Notes: a model not told the origin generated them from the letters alone. 64,000 bases of DNA from Actinacidiphila sp. DG2A-62 (GCF_035825295.1 NZ_JAYMGI010000002.1:7826001-7890000); one strand, 5' to 3'; shown: positions 45,247 through 54,192, numbered from the stretch's first letter. Numbers and translations are program-made.

Positions 45247-46992
45247 ATGAGATCCCGTGTCCTCAGCGGTGCGCTGGCAGCGGTCGTCGCCGCGGCCGGC
45301 CTCATCGCCCTGTCCTCCCAGCAGGGAGCGCAGGCCAGCCCGCCGGGCGGCAAGGACGTCACCGCCACCCTCTTCGAGTGGACGTACGACTCCGTGGCCA
45401 GGGCCTGCACCGACCAGCTCGGCCCGGCCGGCGACGGCTACGTCGAGATCTCCCCGGCCACCGAGACCATCCAGGGCGGCCAGTGGTGGACCTCCTACCA
45501 GCCGGTCAGCTACAAGCTGCAGAACCGCCTCGGCGACGAGACCTCTCTCAAGCACATGATCGACACCTGCCACGCGGCCGGCGTCAAGGTCGTCGCCGAC
45601 GCCGTGATCAACCACATGTCCGCGGGGTCGGGCACCGGCACGGCGGGCACCGCCTACACCAAGTACGACTACCCCGGCTTCTACCAGAACCAGGACTTCC
45701 ACACCTGCCGCACCGACATCACCGACTACCAGGACCGCTCCGACGTCCAGAACTGCGAACTCGTCGGCCTCGCCGATCTCGACACCGGCAGCGACTACGT
45801 GCGCGGCACCATCGCCGGCTACCTCAACCACCTGACCTCGCTGGGCGTGGACGGCTTCCGCATCGACGCCGCCAAGCACATCGCGGCCTCGGACCTCGCG
45901 GCCATCAAGGCCAAGCTGACGAATCCGAACGTCTACTGGGCCCAGGAGGTCATCTACGGCGCGGGCGAGGCGGTCCAGCCCAGCGAGTACACCGGCACCG
46001 GGGACGTCGACGCCTTCCAGGGCGCCTACGACCTCAAGCGGATCTTCACCAGCGAGAAGCTCGCCTATCTCGGCAACTGGGGCGCCTCCTGGGGCGCCGG
46101 CTACCTGGCGAGCGACAAGTCCCGCACCTTCGTGGACAACTGGGACACCGAGCGCAACGGCTCCACCCTCAGCTACAAGGACAACGCCACCTACACGCTG
46201 GCCAACGTCTTCATGCTGGCCTGGCCCTACGGCTCGCCCAACGTCCTGTCGGACTACGAGTTCTCCGACAACGACGCCGGCCCGCCCAACGGCGGCACCG
46301 TCAACGCCTGCTACAGCGACGGCTGGAAGTGCGAGCACGCCTGGCCGCAGATCGCGTCCATGGTCGGTTTCCGCAACGCCGTCTCCGGCACCGCGGTCAC
46401 CAACTGGTGGGACGACGGGAACAACGCCGTCGCCTTCGGCCGCGGCAGCCGGGGCTACGTCGCGATCAACCATGAGGGCGCCGCGCTGACCAGGACGTTC
46501 ACCACCTCGCTCGCGCCCGGCGGCTACTGCGACGTGCAGCACCCGGGCACGGTGTACACCGTGGGCTCGAACGGCGCCTTCACCGCGACGGTCGGCGCCG
46601 GCGACGCCGTCGCCCTCTACAGCGGCGCCCCGTGCGGCACCGCGGGCGCCGGCGGCACGACCGGCACGGGATCGACCACCGGCGGGACCACCGACCCGGC
46701 CTCCGGCGCGTCCTTCGCCGTCGACGCGACCACCGTCCTCGGCCAGAACATCTTCGTGGCCGGCGACAACGCCGCTCTCGGCGGCTGGGACCCGGCCAAG
46801 GCGGTGCCGCTGTCCGCGGCGAGCTACCCGGTGTGGAAGGCCGACGTCCGCCTGCCCGCCGGGACGGCCTTCCAGTACAAGTACATCCGGAAGGACGGCA
46901 GCGGCGCGGTCACCTGGGAGTCCGGCGCCAACCGGAGCGCGACCGTCCCGTCCGGGGGAACAGTCGTGCTGAACGACACCTGGAGGAATTGA
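45247..46992 (+). CDS. Secreted alpha-amylase (GH13) with starch-binding domain
   Basis: A 581-residue extracellular enzyme that hydrolyses internal alpha-1,4 bonds of starch. The signal peptide is followed by the GH13 barrel from VTATLFEWTYDSV. Catalytic residues in precursor numbering are Asp207 (GFRIDAAKH), Glu234 (WAQEVIYG) and Asp300 (FVDNWDTERNG). DAVINHMSAG is conserved region I. After a Gly/Thr linker (~460-480) comes a CBM20 starch-binding domain (GQNIFVAGDNAALGGWDPAKAVPL). The architecture is that of classical streptomycete amylases. AAGGAG precedes ATG 45247 by seven bases. Confidence 0.96.
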   Translation: MRSRVLSGALAAVVAAAGLIALSSQQGAQASPPGGKDVTATLFEWTYDSVARACTDQLGPAGDGYVEISPATETIQGGQWWTSYQPVSYKLQNRLGDETSLKHMIDTCHAAGVKVVADAVINHMSAGSGTGTAGTAYTKYDYPGFYQNQDFHTCRTDITDYQDRSDVQNCELVGLADLDTGSDYVRGTIAGYLNHLTSLGVDGFRIDAAKHIAASDLAAIKAKLTNPNVYWAQEVIYGAGEAVQPSEYTGTGDVDAFQGAYDLKRIFTSEKLAYLGNWGASWGAGYLASDKSRTFVDNWDTERNGSTLSYKDNATYTLANVFMLAWPYGSPNVLSDYEFSDNDAGPPNGGTVNACYSDGWKCEHAWPQIASMVGFRNAVSGTAVTNWWDDGNNAVAFGRGSRGYVAINHEGAALTRTFTTSLAPGGYCDVQHPGTVYTVGSNGAFTATVGAGDAVALYSGAPCGTAGAGGTTGTGSTTGGTTDPASGASFAVDATTVLGQNIFVAGDNAALGGWDPAKAVPLSAASYPVWKADVRLPAGTAFQYKYIRKDGSGAVTWESGANRSATVPSGGTVVLNDTWRN

Positions 46993-47018
46993 CCGCACGT
47001 GACCAACAGGTGAGAAAC

Positions 47019-47040
47019 CGGTGTGAACCGAGCCACACCG
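47019..47040. terminator. Hairpin after the amylase gene
   Basis: CGGTGTG, an eight-base loop, CACACCG, 26 bases after the amylase stop. Confidence 0.5.
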
Positions 47041-47045
47041 ATTGG

Positions 47046-47101
47046 CCCCTCTGTGGCGGACTTGGCACACTGTGGCACTCGCCATCGTGACCACAGAGGG
47101 G
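47046..47101 (+). promoter_or_regulatory. 11-base inverted repeat covering the mscL ribosome-binding site
   Basis: CCCCTCTGTGG (47046-47056) and CCACAGAGGGG (47091-47101) are exact opposing arms. The right arm contains the AGAGGGG that serves as Shine-Dalgarno sequence for mscL. If both arms are transcribed they would hide it in a long hairpin with a 34-base loop; if not, they may be paired operator sites. Confidence 0.55.
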
Positions 47102-47111
47102 ACCCCCACCC

Positions 47112-47564
47112 ATAAAGGGCTTCAGGACATTCCTGCTGCGCGGCAACGTCGTCGACCTGGCGGTCGGCATCGTGATCGGCGCGGCGTTCACCGCGCTGGT
47201 GACCGCCTTCGTCAAGGCGTTCCTCACGCCGATCGTCGGACTCGCCAGCGGCGCCACCGGCGATTTCAGCGCCAGGACGTTCCACGCCTCGGGCGTCACG
47301 TTCCCCTATGGCGTGTTCATCGACGCGGTGATCAGCTTCGTGATCGTCTCGGCGGTGATCTACTTCCTGGTGGTGCTGCCGATGAACCACATGCAGAAGA
47401 AGTTCTTCCCCAAGGCGGCCGGCGCCCCGATGCGGGAGTGCCCGGACTGCCTGACCGCGATCCCGGCCGCCGCCAGGCGCTGCAGCGCCTGCACCGCCCA
47501 GGTCACCCCGGTGATCGGCGTCCAGGGCGGCCCGGTCGACGACCCGGCGGACCTGGCGAAGTAG
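47112..47564 (+). CDS. mscL: Large-conductance mechanosensitive channel MscL with zinc ribbon
   Basis: About 150 residues. KGFRTFLLRGNVVDLAVGIVIGAAFTALV is the N-terminal helix and first membrane segment, and YGVFIDAVISFVIVSAVIYFLVV is the second. The C-terminus carries an added zinc ribbon (CPDCLTAIPAAARRCSAC). MscL opens under membrane tension to release solutes. The start is problematic: the expected codon before KGFRTF is ATA (47112), eight bases after AGAGGGG. Alternatively GTG 47087 starts the protein (VTTEGTPTHKG) with one extra A in the AAA at 47114-47116. A conventional but truncating start is GTG 47172. Confidence 0.88.
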   Translation: MKGFRTFLLRGNVVDLAVGIVIGAAFTALVTAFVKAFLTPIVGLASGATGDFSARTFHASGVTFPYGVFIDAVISFVIVSAVIYFLVVLPMNHMQKKFFPKAAGAPMRECPDCLTAIPAAARRCSACTAQVTPVIGVQGGPVDDPADLAK

Positions 47565-47586
47565 CCGCAGCGGCGGCCGGTGGCGG

Positions 47587-48188
47587 TCAGCGGCGCAGCG
47601 GTGGCGTGCCCGGTCGGGGCGACGAGGCGGCCTCAGCGGCCGGCGCGGCGGCCCGGCCGGGTCCTCGTCCTCCAGGGCGCCGAGCACCGAGGCGAGCGCC
47701 GCGCGCTGACCGTCGTCGAGCCGGCCCAGCAGGTCCACGGCGGCCGTCCGCCGTGCGCGGTGCAGCTCCCGTACCGCCAGCGCGCCGGGGTCGAGCAGCT
47801 CGATGCGGATCACCCGGCGGTTGTCCGGATCGGGCGCCCGGCGCACCAGCCCCCGCTCTTCCAGCGCGTCCACCAGCGTGGTGACCGCGCGCGGCACCAC
47901 GTCCAGGCGCTGGGCCAGATCGGCCATCCGGGGCGGCTCGTCGCAGTGCGCGAGGGTGCGCAGCAGCCGCGCCTGCGCCGGAGTGATGCCGAGCGGCTCC
48001 ATCAGCCGGCGGTGCGCCCGGTGCAGCCTGCGGCTGAGGTCGAGGAGCTGGTCGGCGAGGCGTCCGGTCAGCTCGTCGGCGGACGCGGGATCGCGGGGAC
48101 CGTCGGCGGACGCGGGCTCCCGGGGGCCGTCGGCGGGCGGGCGGTCCGCGGAGGGCTCGTCGACGACAGCGGTGGTGCGCGGTTCCAT
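47587..48188 (-). CDS. MarR-family regulator, 3' frameshift
   Basis: About 200 residues after correction. A disordered Pro/Ala-rich N-terminus (~45 residues) leads into a MarR winged helix: LGITPAQARLLRTLAHCDEPPRMADLAQRLDVVPRAVTTLVDALEERGLVRR, with the wing at RAPDPDNRRVIRIEL. Near 47652-47659 one C seems to be missing; restoring it ends the protein at 47587, while the literal frame runs on antisense into the amylase gene. It is divergent from an ABC exporter, with an operator between them, and probably represses that gene and itself. Confidence 0.85.
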
Positions 48189-48212
48189 GCGTCCGAGGGT
48201 ACAGGACCTGGC

Positions 48213-48237
48213 TCATTGTGAGTATAGGTAACAATGA
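48213..48237. promoter_or_regulatory. MarR-type operator
   Basis: TCATTGT, 11 bases, ACAATGA: perfect seven-base arms centred in the marR/ABC spacer. It overlaps TATACT on the minus strand (complement of 48221-48226), a near-consensus -10 box for marR, which would give autorepression. Confidence 0.6.
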
Positions 48238-48305
48238 CCTACACTCCCTGTGTCAGCGCTGTCGTGTGCCCGCCGGCAGCGGGTCCCCACCCCGCGAGGA
48301 GTCCC

Positions 48306-50123
48306 TTGCGTCCCGAGAACGAGCTGGTGAACCGGTGGACGCCGCCCAAGAGCGGCAAACCCACCGACTGGCGCCGCATCACGCGGCTGTTCCGCCCCTA
48401 CCGCGGCCGGCTGGCCGTGGTAGGCTTTCTGGTCGCCCTGTCCTCCCTGGTCTCGGTCGCCTCGCCGTTCCTGCTGCGCGCGATCCTCGACACCGCGATC
48501 CCGCAGGGCCGCACCGGCCTGCTCAGCGTGCTGGTGCTCGGCATGATCGCCACCGCCGTCGCCAACGGCGTCTTCGGCGTCCTGCAGACCCTGATCTCCA
48601 CCACCGTCGGCCAGCGCGTCATGCACGACCTGCGCACCGCGGTCTACGCCCGCCTGCAGCGGATGTCGCTGGCCTTCTTCACCCGCACCCGCACCGGCGA
48701 GGTGCAGTCCAGGATCGCCAACGACATCGGCGGCATGCAGGCCACCGTCACCTCCACCGCCACCTCGCTGGTCTCCAACGCCACCGCCGTGATCGCCTCG
48801 GTGGTCGCCATGGTCGCCCTCGACTGGCGGCTGACCGTCGTCTCGCTGCTGCTCCTGCCGGTCTTCGTCTGGATCGCCCGCAGGGTCGGCCGGGAACGCA
48901 AGAAGATCACCACCGAGCGGCAGCGGCAGATGGCCGCGATGTCGGCGATCGTCACCGAGTCGCTGTCCGTCAGCGGCATCCTGCTCGGCCGCACCATGGG
49001 CCGCGGCGACTCCCTGACCCGCGACTTCACCACCGAGTCCGAGCGCCTGGTGGACCTGGAGGTCCGCTCCAACATGCAGGGCCGCTGGCGGATGGCCGTC
49101 ATCGGCATCGTGATGTCGGCGATGCCCGCGCTGCTGTACTGGGCGGCCGGCGTCACCGGCGGCCACGGCGGTCCGGCCGTCTCCCTCGGCACCCTGGTCG
49201 CGTTCGTCTCGCTCCAGCAGGGCATGTTCCGGCCCACCGTCTCGCTGCTGGCCACCGGCGTGCAGGTGCAGACCTCGCTCGCGCTGTTCCAGCGCATCTT
49301 CGAGTACCTCGACCTGCCCGTCGACATCACCGAGCGCCCCGAGCCGGTGCGCCTGGAGCGCGCCCGCGGCCACATCCGCTTCGAGTCCGTCGACTTCTCC
49401 TACGAGCCCGACGAGCCGGACCAGGGCGCCAAGACCCTGCGCGGCATCGACATCGACCTGCCGGCCGGCCGCAGCCTCGCCGTCGTCGGCGCCACCGGCT
49501 CGGGCAAGAGCACCCTCAGCTACCTGGTGCCGCGGCTGTACGACGTCACCGGCGGCCGGGTCACCCTCGACGGGACCGATGTGCGCGACCTGTCCTTCGA
49601 CACCCTCGCCCGCGCCGTCGGCGTCGTCTCCCAGGAGACCTACCTGCTGCACGCCTCCGTCGCCGACAACCTCCGCTTCGCCAAGCCCGACGCCACCGAC
49701 GAGGAGATCCGCGAGGCGGCCCGCGCCGCCCAGATCCACGACCACATCGCGGCGCTGCCCGACGGCTACGACACCCTGGTCGGCGAGCGCGGCTACCGCT
49801 TCTCCGGCGGCGAGAAGCAGCGGCTGGCGATCGCCAGGACCATCCTGCGCGACCCGCCGGTGCTCATCCTGGACGAGGCCACCAGCGCGCTGGACACCCG
49901 CACCGAGGCCGCGGTCCAGCAGGCCATCGACGAGCTGTCCGCGGGACGCACCACCATCACCATCGCCCACCGGCTGTCCACCGTCCGCGACGCCGACCAG
50001 ATCGTGGTCCTCGACGCCGGCGAGATCGTCGAGCGCGGCACCCACGACGAACTCCTCGCCGCCGACGGCCGGTACGCCGCACTGGTGCGCCGCGACGCCC
50101 GCCTCGCCGCCACCGCGCGGTGA
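48306..50123 (+). CDS. ABC multidrug-type exporter (permease-ATPase)
   Basis: A 605-residue homodimer-type exporter: six membrane helices (~35-330), then an ATPase domain with Walker A VVGATGSGKSTLSYL, signature FSGGEKQRLAIARTIL, Walker B PVLILDEATSALD and a H-loop AHRLSTV. All motifs are intact. TTG 48306 is chosen because GAGGAG lies four bases upstream; an ATG at 48234 is in frame but overlaps the operator and would add a non-conserved leader. Divergent marR suggests induction by a toxic small molecule. Confidence 0.93.
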   Translation: MRPENELVNRWTPPKSGKPTDWRRITRLFRPYRGRLAVVGFLVALSSLVSVASPFLLRAILDTAIPQGRTGLLSVLVLGMIATAVANGVFGVLQTLISTTVGQRVMHDLRTAVYARLQRMSLAFFTRTRTGEVQSRIANDIGGMQATVTSTATSLVSNATAVIASVVAMVALDWRLTVVSLLLLPVFVWIARRVGRERKKITTERQRQMAAMSAIVTESLSVSGILLGRTMGRGDSLTRDFTTESERLVDLEVRSNMQGRWRMAVIGIVMSAMPALLYWAAGVTGGHGGPAVSLGTLVAFVSLQQGMFRPTVSLLATGVQVQTSLALFQRIFEYLDLPVDITERPEPVRLERARGHIRFESVDFSYEPDEPDQGAKTLRGIDIDLPAGRSLAVVGATGSGKSTLSYLVPRLYDVTGGRVTLDGTDVRDLSFDTLARAVGVVSQETYLLHASVADNLRFAKPDATDEEIREAARAAQIHDHIAALPDGYDTLVGERGYRFSGGEKQRLAIARTILRDPPVLILDEATSALDTRTEAAVQQAIDELSAGRTTITIAHRLSTVRDADQIVVLDAGEIVERGTHDELLAADGRYAALVRRDARLAATAR

Positions 50124-50135
50124 CCCGGACCGCGG

Positions 50136-50178
50136 CCACGGCGGCGACTTCCGCGGCGGCCCGGACCGGGACCGTGGC
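50136..50178. terminator. Inverted repeat between convergent genes
   Basis: GCCACGG (50136-50142) and CCGTGGC (50172-50178) are opposing arms just after the ABC exporter stop; a weak bidirectional terminator candidate. Confidence 0.3.
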
Positions 50179-50217
50179 TCCCGCGGCGGGCCGGGCGGTG
50201 CTCCGGCGGGCGCGGGT

Positions 50218-51381
50218 CTACGAGACCGCGCCCACCGCGCCCGCCGCGGCGCGCGCCGCCGCCGCGTCCTGCTCCGCCAGCAGCGCGCGGACCTCGCGGA
50301 CCGCCGTGCGTCCCGCGCGGTTGGCGCCGATCGTGCTCGCCGACGGGCCGTAGCCGAGCAGGTGGACCCGCGGGTCGCCGGCCACCCGGGTGCCCTCCAT
50401 CCGCACCCCGCCGCCGGGCTCGCGCAGCCGCAGCGGGGCGAGGTGGTCCAGCGCGGCCCGGAAGCCCGTGGCCCACAGGATCACGTCGGCCTCCAGCGTC
50501 CTGCCGTCGTCCCAGGCCACCCCGTGCGGCGTCACGCGGTCGAACATCGGCTCACGGCGCAGCACACCGCTCGCCCGCGCGGCGCGCACCTCCTCGGTCG
50601 CCGCCAGCCCGGTCACGCTCACCACGCTCTGCGGCGGCAGCCCCCGGCGCACCCGCTCCTCGACCCTGGCCACCGCCTCGCGCCCCCAGTCCTCGGTGAA
50701 CGGCGCGCTGCGGAAGACCGGCGGCCGGCGCGTCACCCACGTCGTCGAGGCGACCTCGGCCAGTTCCATCAGCAGCTGCACCGCGGAGGTCCCGCCGCCG
50801 ACCACCACCACCCGCCGCCCGGCGAATTCGGCCGCGCCGCGGTAGCCCGCGGTGTGCAACTGCCGCCCGAGGAAGGTCTCCTGGCCCGGGTAGTACGGCA
50901 CGAACGGCCGGTCCCAGGTGCCCGTCGCGTTGATCAGCGCCCGCGCCGACCACACCCCCGCGTCCGTCTCCACCCGCAGCCGGCCGCCGTCCCCCTCGCG
51001 TACCGCGGTGACGTCCACCGGGCGGTGCACGCGCAGGTCGAAGGTCCGCTCGTAGCGGTCGAAGTAGGCGCTCACCACCTCGGCGGACGGCCGGTCCGCC
51101 GGGCCGTCGACCAGCGGCAGGCCGGGCAGGTCGTGCACGCGGTGCGCCTTGCCGTAGGTGAGCGAGGGCCAGCGGAACTGCCAGGCGCCGCCCGGTCCGG
51201 GCGCGTGGTCGAGCAGCACGAAGCCGCGGTCCGGGACGAGGCCCGCCCTGCGCAGGAAGTACCCGGCCGACAGGCCCGCCTGGCCCGCGCCGATCACCGC
51301 GACGTCCACGTCCACCGGCTCCGCCGCCCCTGCCGACCCCGCGCCCGTGTGCCGCGTCCCGCTCCCGCTCGATTCGCTCAT
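50218..51381 (-). CDS. Flavin-dependent monooxygenase-like oxidoreductase
   Basis: A 387-residue FAD/NAD(P)-binding protein related to flavin-containing monooxygenases and Trk-type proteins. The FAD site is VAVIGAGQAGLSAGYFLRR near residue 28, the NADPH site is RRVVVVGGGTSAVQLLMEL near 190, and the ATG motif LINATGTWDRP lies between. A Gly-Pro-Gly-Gly-Ala-Trp loop (PGPGGAWQFRWPSL) is typical. Its ATG overlaps the stop of the GH3-like gene by four bases, so both are one operon. The substrate is unknown. Confidence 0.88.
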   Translation of the reverse strand: MSESSGSGTRHTGAGSAGAAEPVDVDVAVIGAGQAGLSAGYFLRRAGLVPDRGFVLLDHAPGPGGAWQFRWPSLTYGKAHRVHDLPGLPLVDGPADRPSAEVVSAYFDRYERTFDLRVHRPVDVTAVREGDGGRLRVETDAGVWSARALINATGTWDRPFVPYYPGQETFLGRQLHTAGYRGAAEFAGRRVVVVGGGTSAVQLLMELAEVASTTWVTRRPPVFRSAPFTEDWGREAVARVEERVRRGLPPQSVVSVTGLAATEEVRAARASGVLRREPMFDRVTPHGVAWDDGRTLEADVILWATGFRAALDHLAPLRLREPGGGVRMEGTRVAGDPRVHLLGYGPSASTIGANRAGRTAVREVRALLAEQDAAAARAAAGAVGAVS

Positions 51382-52301
51382 GTTCCGGACAACGGCACGG
51401 CCGGGGCGAACCTTCCCGGCCGCCCGGCCGCCCCGGGCCCGGCGGCTCCCCCGGAATCACCGTGGTCGCCGGAGCCCCCGGAGCCGCCGGCCGCGGACGG
51501 CATACGGGGGTCGCTGGCCCAGCGGCGCAGCCGCGACACGCGGTCCGCGGCCTCTTCCAGCCGGCCCAGCGGCAGGTCCCCGTCGGCGACGGCCCGCGCC
51601 GCCGCGGCGTGGATCGCCTCGCGCACGCCCGCGCCGCTGGACGGGCCGAGCCTGACCAGGTCGACGCCGGCGATCCAGGCCAGCACCGCCGCCCCGGGCA
51701 CGCCCCAGCCGTCGACGATCGACGGCGTGTCGAGCACGTCGGTCACCACCACGCCGGCGTACCCGAGTTCGCCGCGCAGGACGCCGGTGATCGCGGACCC
51801 GTCGAGCGCCGCGGGCAGGCCGTCGGCCGCGTCGTCGCCGGGGCCGTCGCCCGCGGGGGAGTGGCCCGCGGTGATCGCCCGCACGCCGGCCGCCGCGCCC
51901 TCGGCGAACGGCCGCAGGCTGCCCGTCCCGGTGAAGGGGCCGAGCGCCGCGGCGACGCCGTGCGTCTGCAGGTCGGTGACGAAGTCGCGGGTCCGCTCGG
52001 GGACCCGCGCCGGCCGCACGCCGAGGTGCAGGTTCGCGCCCGTCGCGACGAGTTCGGCCGCCGCCGCGCTGCCGCCGACCTGGCCGCGCGGGCCGGGGTG
52101 CCCGGCCAGCGCGTCGGGGTGCGCCGCGCGCAGCGCCCTGGCGGCGTCCCGCGCCGCGTCCCCGTAAGCGTGTACGGCGACGCCGGGCGTGCCACGGTCC
52201 AGGCCGCGCAGGATCCAGTCCGGCAACCGTCCGCCGCGTCCGCTCACCGACGGCAGCAGGCACGAGTCGACCAGCACGGCGAGCCGGTGCGGCGCGTTCA
52301 C
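51378..52301 (-). CDS. Degenerate GH3-like protein
   Basis: A 307-residue protein with the outline of a GH3 N-terminal barrel (NagZ/beta-N-acetylglucosaminidase type): DWILRGLDRGTPG at the start, GANLHLGV, and GYAGVVVTDVLDTPSIV with the nucleophile aspartate. However, the DEEGG loop and the DxNPVIG segment are missing, and the KHFPGHG motif is reduced to GPFTGTG, so the catalytic histidine is gone. It may be an inactive sugar-binding relative or have another chemistry. GTG 52301 has GGGGGA upstream. A DasR-like site lies in its promoter, and a flavoprotein is coupled downstream. Confidence 0.75.
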   Translation of the reverse strand: MNAPHRLAVLVDSCLLPSVSGRGGRLPDWILRGLDRGTPGVAVHAYGDAARDAARALRAAHPDALAGHPGPRGQVGGSAAAAELVATGANLHLGVRPARVPERTRDFVTDLQTHGVAAALGPFTGTGSLRPFAEGAAAGVRAITAGHSPAGDGPGDDAADGLPAALDGSAITGVLRGELGYAGVVVTDVLDTPSIVDGWGVPGAAVLAWIAGVDLVRLGPSSGAGVREAIHAAAARAVADGDLPLGRLEEAADRVSRLRRWASDPRMPSAAGGSGGSGDHGDSGGAAGPGAAGRPGRFAPAVPLSGT

Positions 52302-52353
52302 GTGATGTCCCCCTTCGGGACGCGGCAACGGGGAGCCCGTCCCTGGCCCGGTG

Positions 52354-52369
52354 AATGGTACAGACCAAT
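52354..52369 (-). promoter_or_regulatory. DasR-responsive element (dre) candidate
   Basis: On the minus strand ATTGGTCTGTACCATT matches the dre core TGGTCTAGACCA at 10 of 12 positions, with TGGT/ACCA arms intact. It sits 53 bases before the GH3-like start. DasR controls N-acetylglucosamine and chitin metabolism in streptomycetes. Confidence 0.6.
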
Positions 52370-52601
52370 CTCCCGTCACGGCAATCGCCCGTGCCCCGCC
52401 AGACCCAGCGGACCCAGCCCGACGCCCCTACGCCGCACGGCTGTCGGCCCGCACCTTCGCTGGTACCGCCCCCGCTACGCACCCCGTCCGCGCGGCGCGC
52501 CCGCGGCTCGCGCGGGCCCGCCCGAGTCGTGCCCGGTTCCCCGCGGCGCGCCCGGCGGCGGGTGCGCGCCGCGCGGCGGGCCGGTGGGCGACCATGGAGG
52601 C

Positions 52602-53081
52602 ATGGCCGACCACCCCAGCTCCACCCACAGCCCGGCGCCGGAACCGTCCTCCGGCTCCGCCGCCCCCGCCTTCGCCAGCCGCCTCGTCGACGTCACCACG
52701 GGATCGCGCGAACAGGTCCACGACCTGACCGGCGCCTGCGAGGCGTTCCTGCGCGAGGCGGCCGGCGGCCGGGACGGACTGCTCAACGTCTTCGTGCCGC
52801 ACGCCACCGCCGGAGTCGCCCTCATCGAGACCGGCGCGGGCAGCGACGACGACCTGCTCGCCGCGCTGCGCGACCTGCTGCCGGCCGACGACCGCTGGCG
52901 GCACCGGCACGGCAGCCGCGGGCACGGCCGCGACCACGTGCTGCCGGCGCTGGTCCCGCCGCACGCCACCCTGCCGGTGATCGGCGGCCGGCTGGAGCTG
53001 GGCACCTGGCAGTCCGTGGTGCTGGTGGACACCAACGTCGACAACCCCCGGCGCTCGGTCCGCCTCAGCTTCCTCGGCTGA
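52602..53081 (+). CDS. YjbQ/UPF0047 family protein
   Basis: A 159-residue cytoplasmic protein of the YjbQ family, some members of which have weak thiamine-phosphate synthase activity. The hallmarks are present: VTTGSREQVHDLT, NVFVPHATAGVALIETG, the HATLPVIGGRLELGTWQSVVLVD segment, and DNPRRSVRLSFLG at the end. Ser/Pro-rich residues precede the domain. ATG 52602 is preceded very closely by GGAGG; an in-frame GTG at 52584 is an alternative. The 300-base gap before it holds the dre site; I see no gene there. Confidence 0.88.
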   Translation: MADHPSSTHSPAPEPSSGSAAPAFASRLVDVTTGSREQVHDLTGACEAFLREAAGGRDGLLNVFVPHATAGVALIETGAGSDDDLLAALRDLLPADDRWRHRHGSRGHGRDHVLPALVPPHATLPVIGGRLELGTWQSVVLVDTNVDNPRRSVRLSFLG

Positions 53082-53130
53082 CCGCGGCGAGGACCGGGCG
53101 CGGAGGCCGCCGGCCGACGGCCCCCGCGGC

Positions 53131-54192
53131 TCAGCCGCCCAGCACCTGTCCCAGGTCGTAGCTCACCGGCTCCTCCAGCTGCGCGTACGTGCACGACGCC
53201 GGATCGCGGTCGTCGCGCCAGCGCCGGAACTGCGCGGTGTGCCGGAACCGGTCGCCCTGCATGTGGTCGTACGCCACCTCCACCACCCGCTCCGGCCGCA
53301 GCGGGACCCACGACAGGTCCTTCCCGCCGGACCACCGCGAGGGGCCGCCGGGCAGCCGGTCCCGGCCCTGCGCCTCCTCGCTGGTCCACCGCTCCCACGG
53401 ATGGCCCGCCGCCGAGTCCATCCGCAGCGGCGCCAGCTCCTCCATCAGCTCCCGGCGGCGGGCCATCGTGAAGGACGCGCAGACGCCGACGTGCTGCAGC
53501 CGGCCCCGCGCGTCGTACAGGCCCAGCAGCAGCGAGCCGAGCACCGGGCCGCTCTTGTGCGCCCGCAGCCCGGCCACCACGCAGTCCGCGGTGCGCTCGT
53601 GCTTGACCTTGACCATGGTCCGCTCGCCCGGCCGGTACGCCGCCGCCGGCGGCTTGGCGACCACGCCGTCCAGACCCGCGCCCTCGAACGCGTCGAACCA
53701 GCGCAGCGCCTCCTCGTGGTCGGCGGTCACCGGCGTGGTGAACACCGGGGCCGCCGCGCCGCCCAGCGCCTCGGCCAGCGCCCGGGCCCGGTCCGCCTGC
53801 GGGGCGTCGAGCAGCCGCGCGTCGCCCAGCGCCAGCAGGTCGAAGGCGACCAGCGAGGCCGGCGTCGCCCCGGCGAGGTGCCGCACCCGCGAGTCGGCCG
53901 GGTGGATGCGCTCCAGCAGCGCGTCGAAGTCCAGCCGCTCGCCCCGCGCGATGACGATCTCGCCGTCCAGCACGCAGCGCTCCGGCGTGTGCTCCAGCAC
54001 CGCGGCCACCACCTCGGGGAAGTAGCGGGTCAGAGTCTTGCCGGAGCGGCTGCCCAGCTCCACCTCGTCGCCGTCGCGGAAGACGATCGCCCGGAAGCCG
54101 TCCCACTTGGGCTCGTAGAGCATGCCGGGCGGGATCTTCTTCGCCGACTTCGCCAGCATCGGCTCCACCGGCGGCATCACGGGCAGGTCCAT
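53131..54192 (-). CDS. ATP-dependent DNA ligase (LigC type)
   Basis: A 353-residue ligase of the kind used in bacterial non-homologous end joining or excision repair. The adenylated lysine is Lys29 in LYEPKWDGFRA. Motif III (CVLDGEIVI), motif IV (GLDGVVAKPP) and motif V (MVKVKHERTADCVV) follow, then the OB-fold domain (GPVLGSLLLGLYD). There is no nuclease or polymerase domain, unlike full LigD. It is divergent from a LigD-type polymerase gene across only 77 bases. Confidence 0.93.
   Translation of the reverse strand: MDLPVMPPVEPMLAKSAKKIPPGMLYEPKWDGFRAIVFRDGDEVELGSRSGKTLTRYFPEVVAAVLEHTPERCVLDGEIVIARGERLDFDALLERIHPADSRVRHLAGATPASLVAFDLLALGDARLLDAPQADRARALAEALGGAAAPVFTTPVTADHEEALRWFDAFEGAGLDGVVAKPPAAAYRPGERTMVKVKHERTADCVVAGLRAHKSGPVLGSLLLGLYDARGRLQHVGVCASFTMARRRELMEELAPLRMDSAAGHPWERWTSEEAQGRDRLPGGPSRWSGGKDLSWVPLRPERVVEVAYDHMQGDRFRHTAQFRRWRDDRDPASCTYAQLEEPVSYDLGQVLGG

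Noticed and set aside
46824..48188. A 454-residue MarR protein with a long C-terminal extension
   Set aside because: The extension is antisense to mscL and amylase; one missing C near 47655 explains it.
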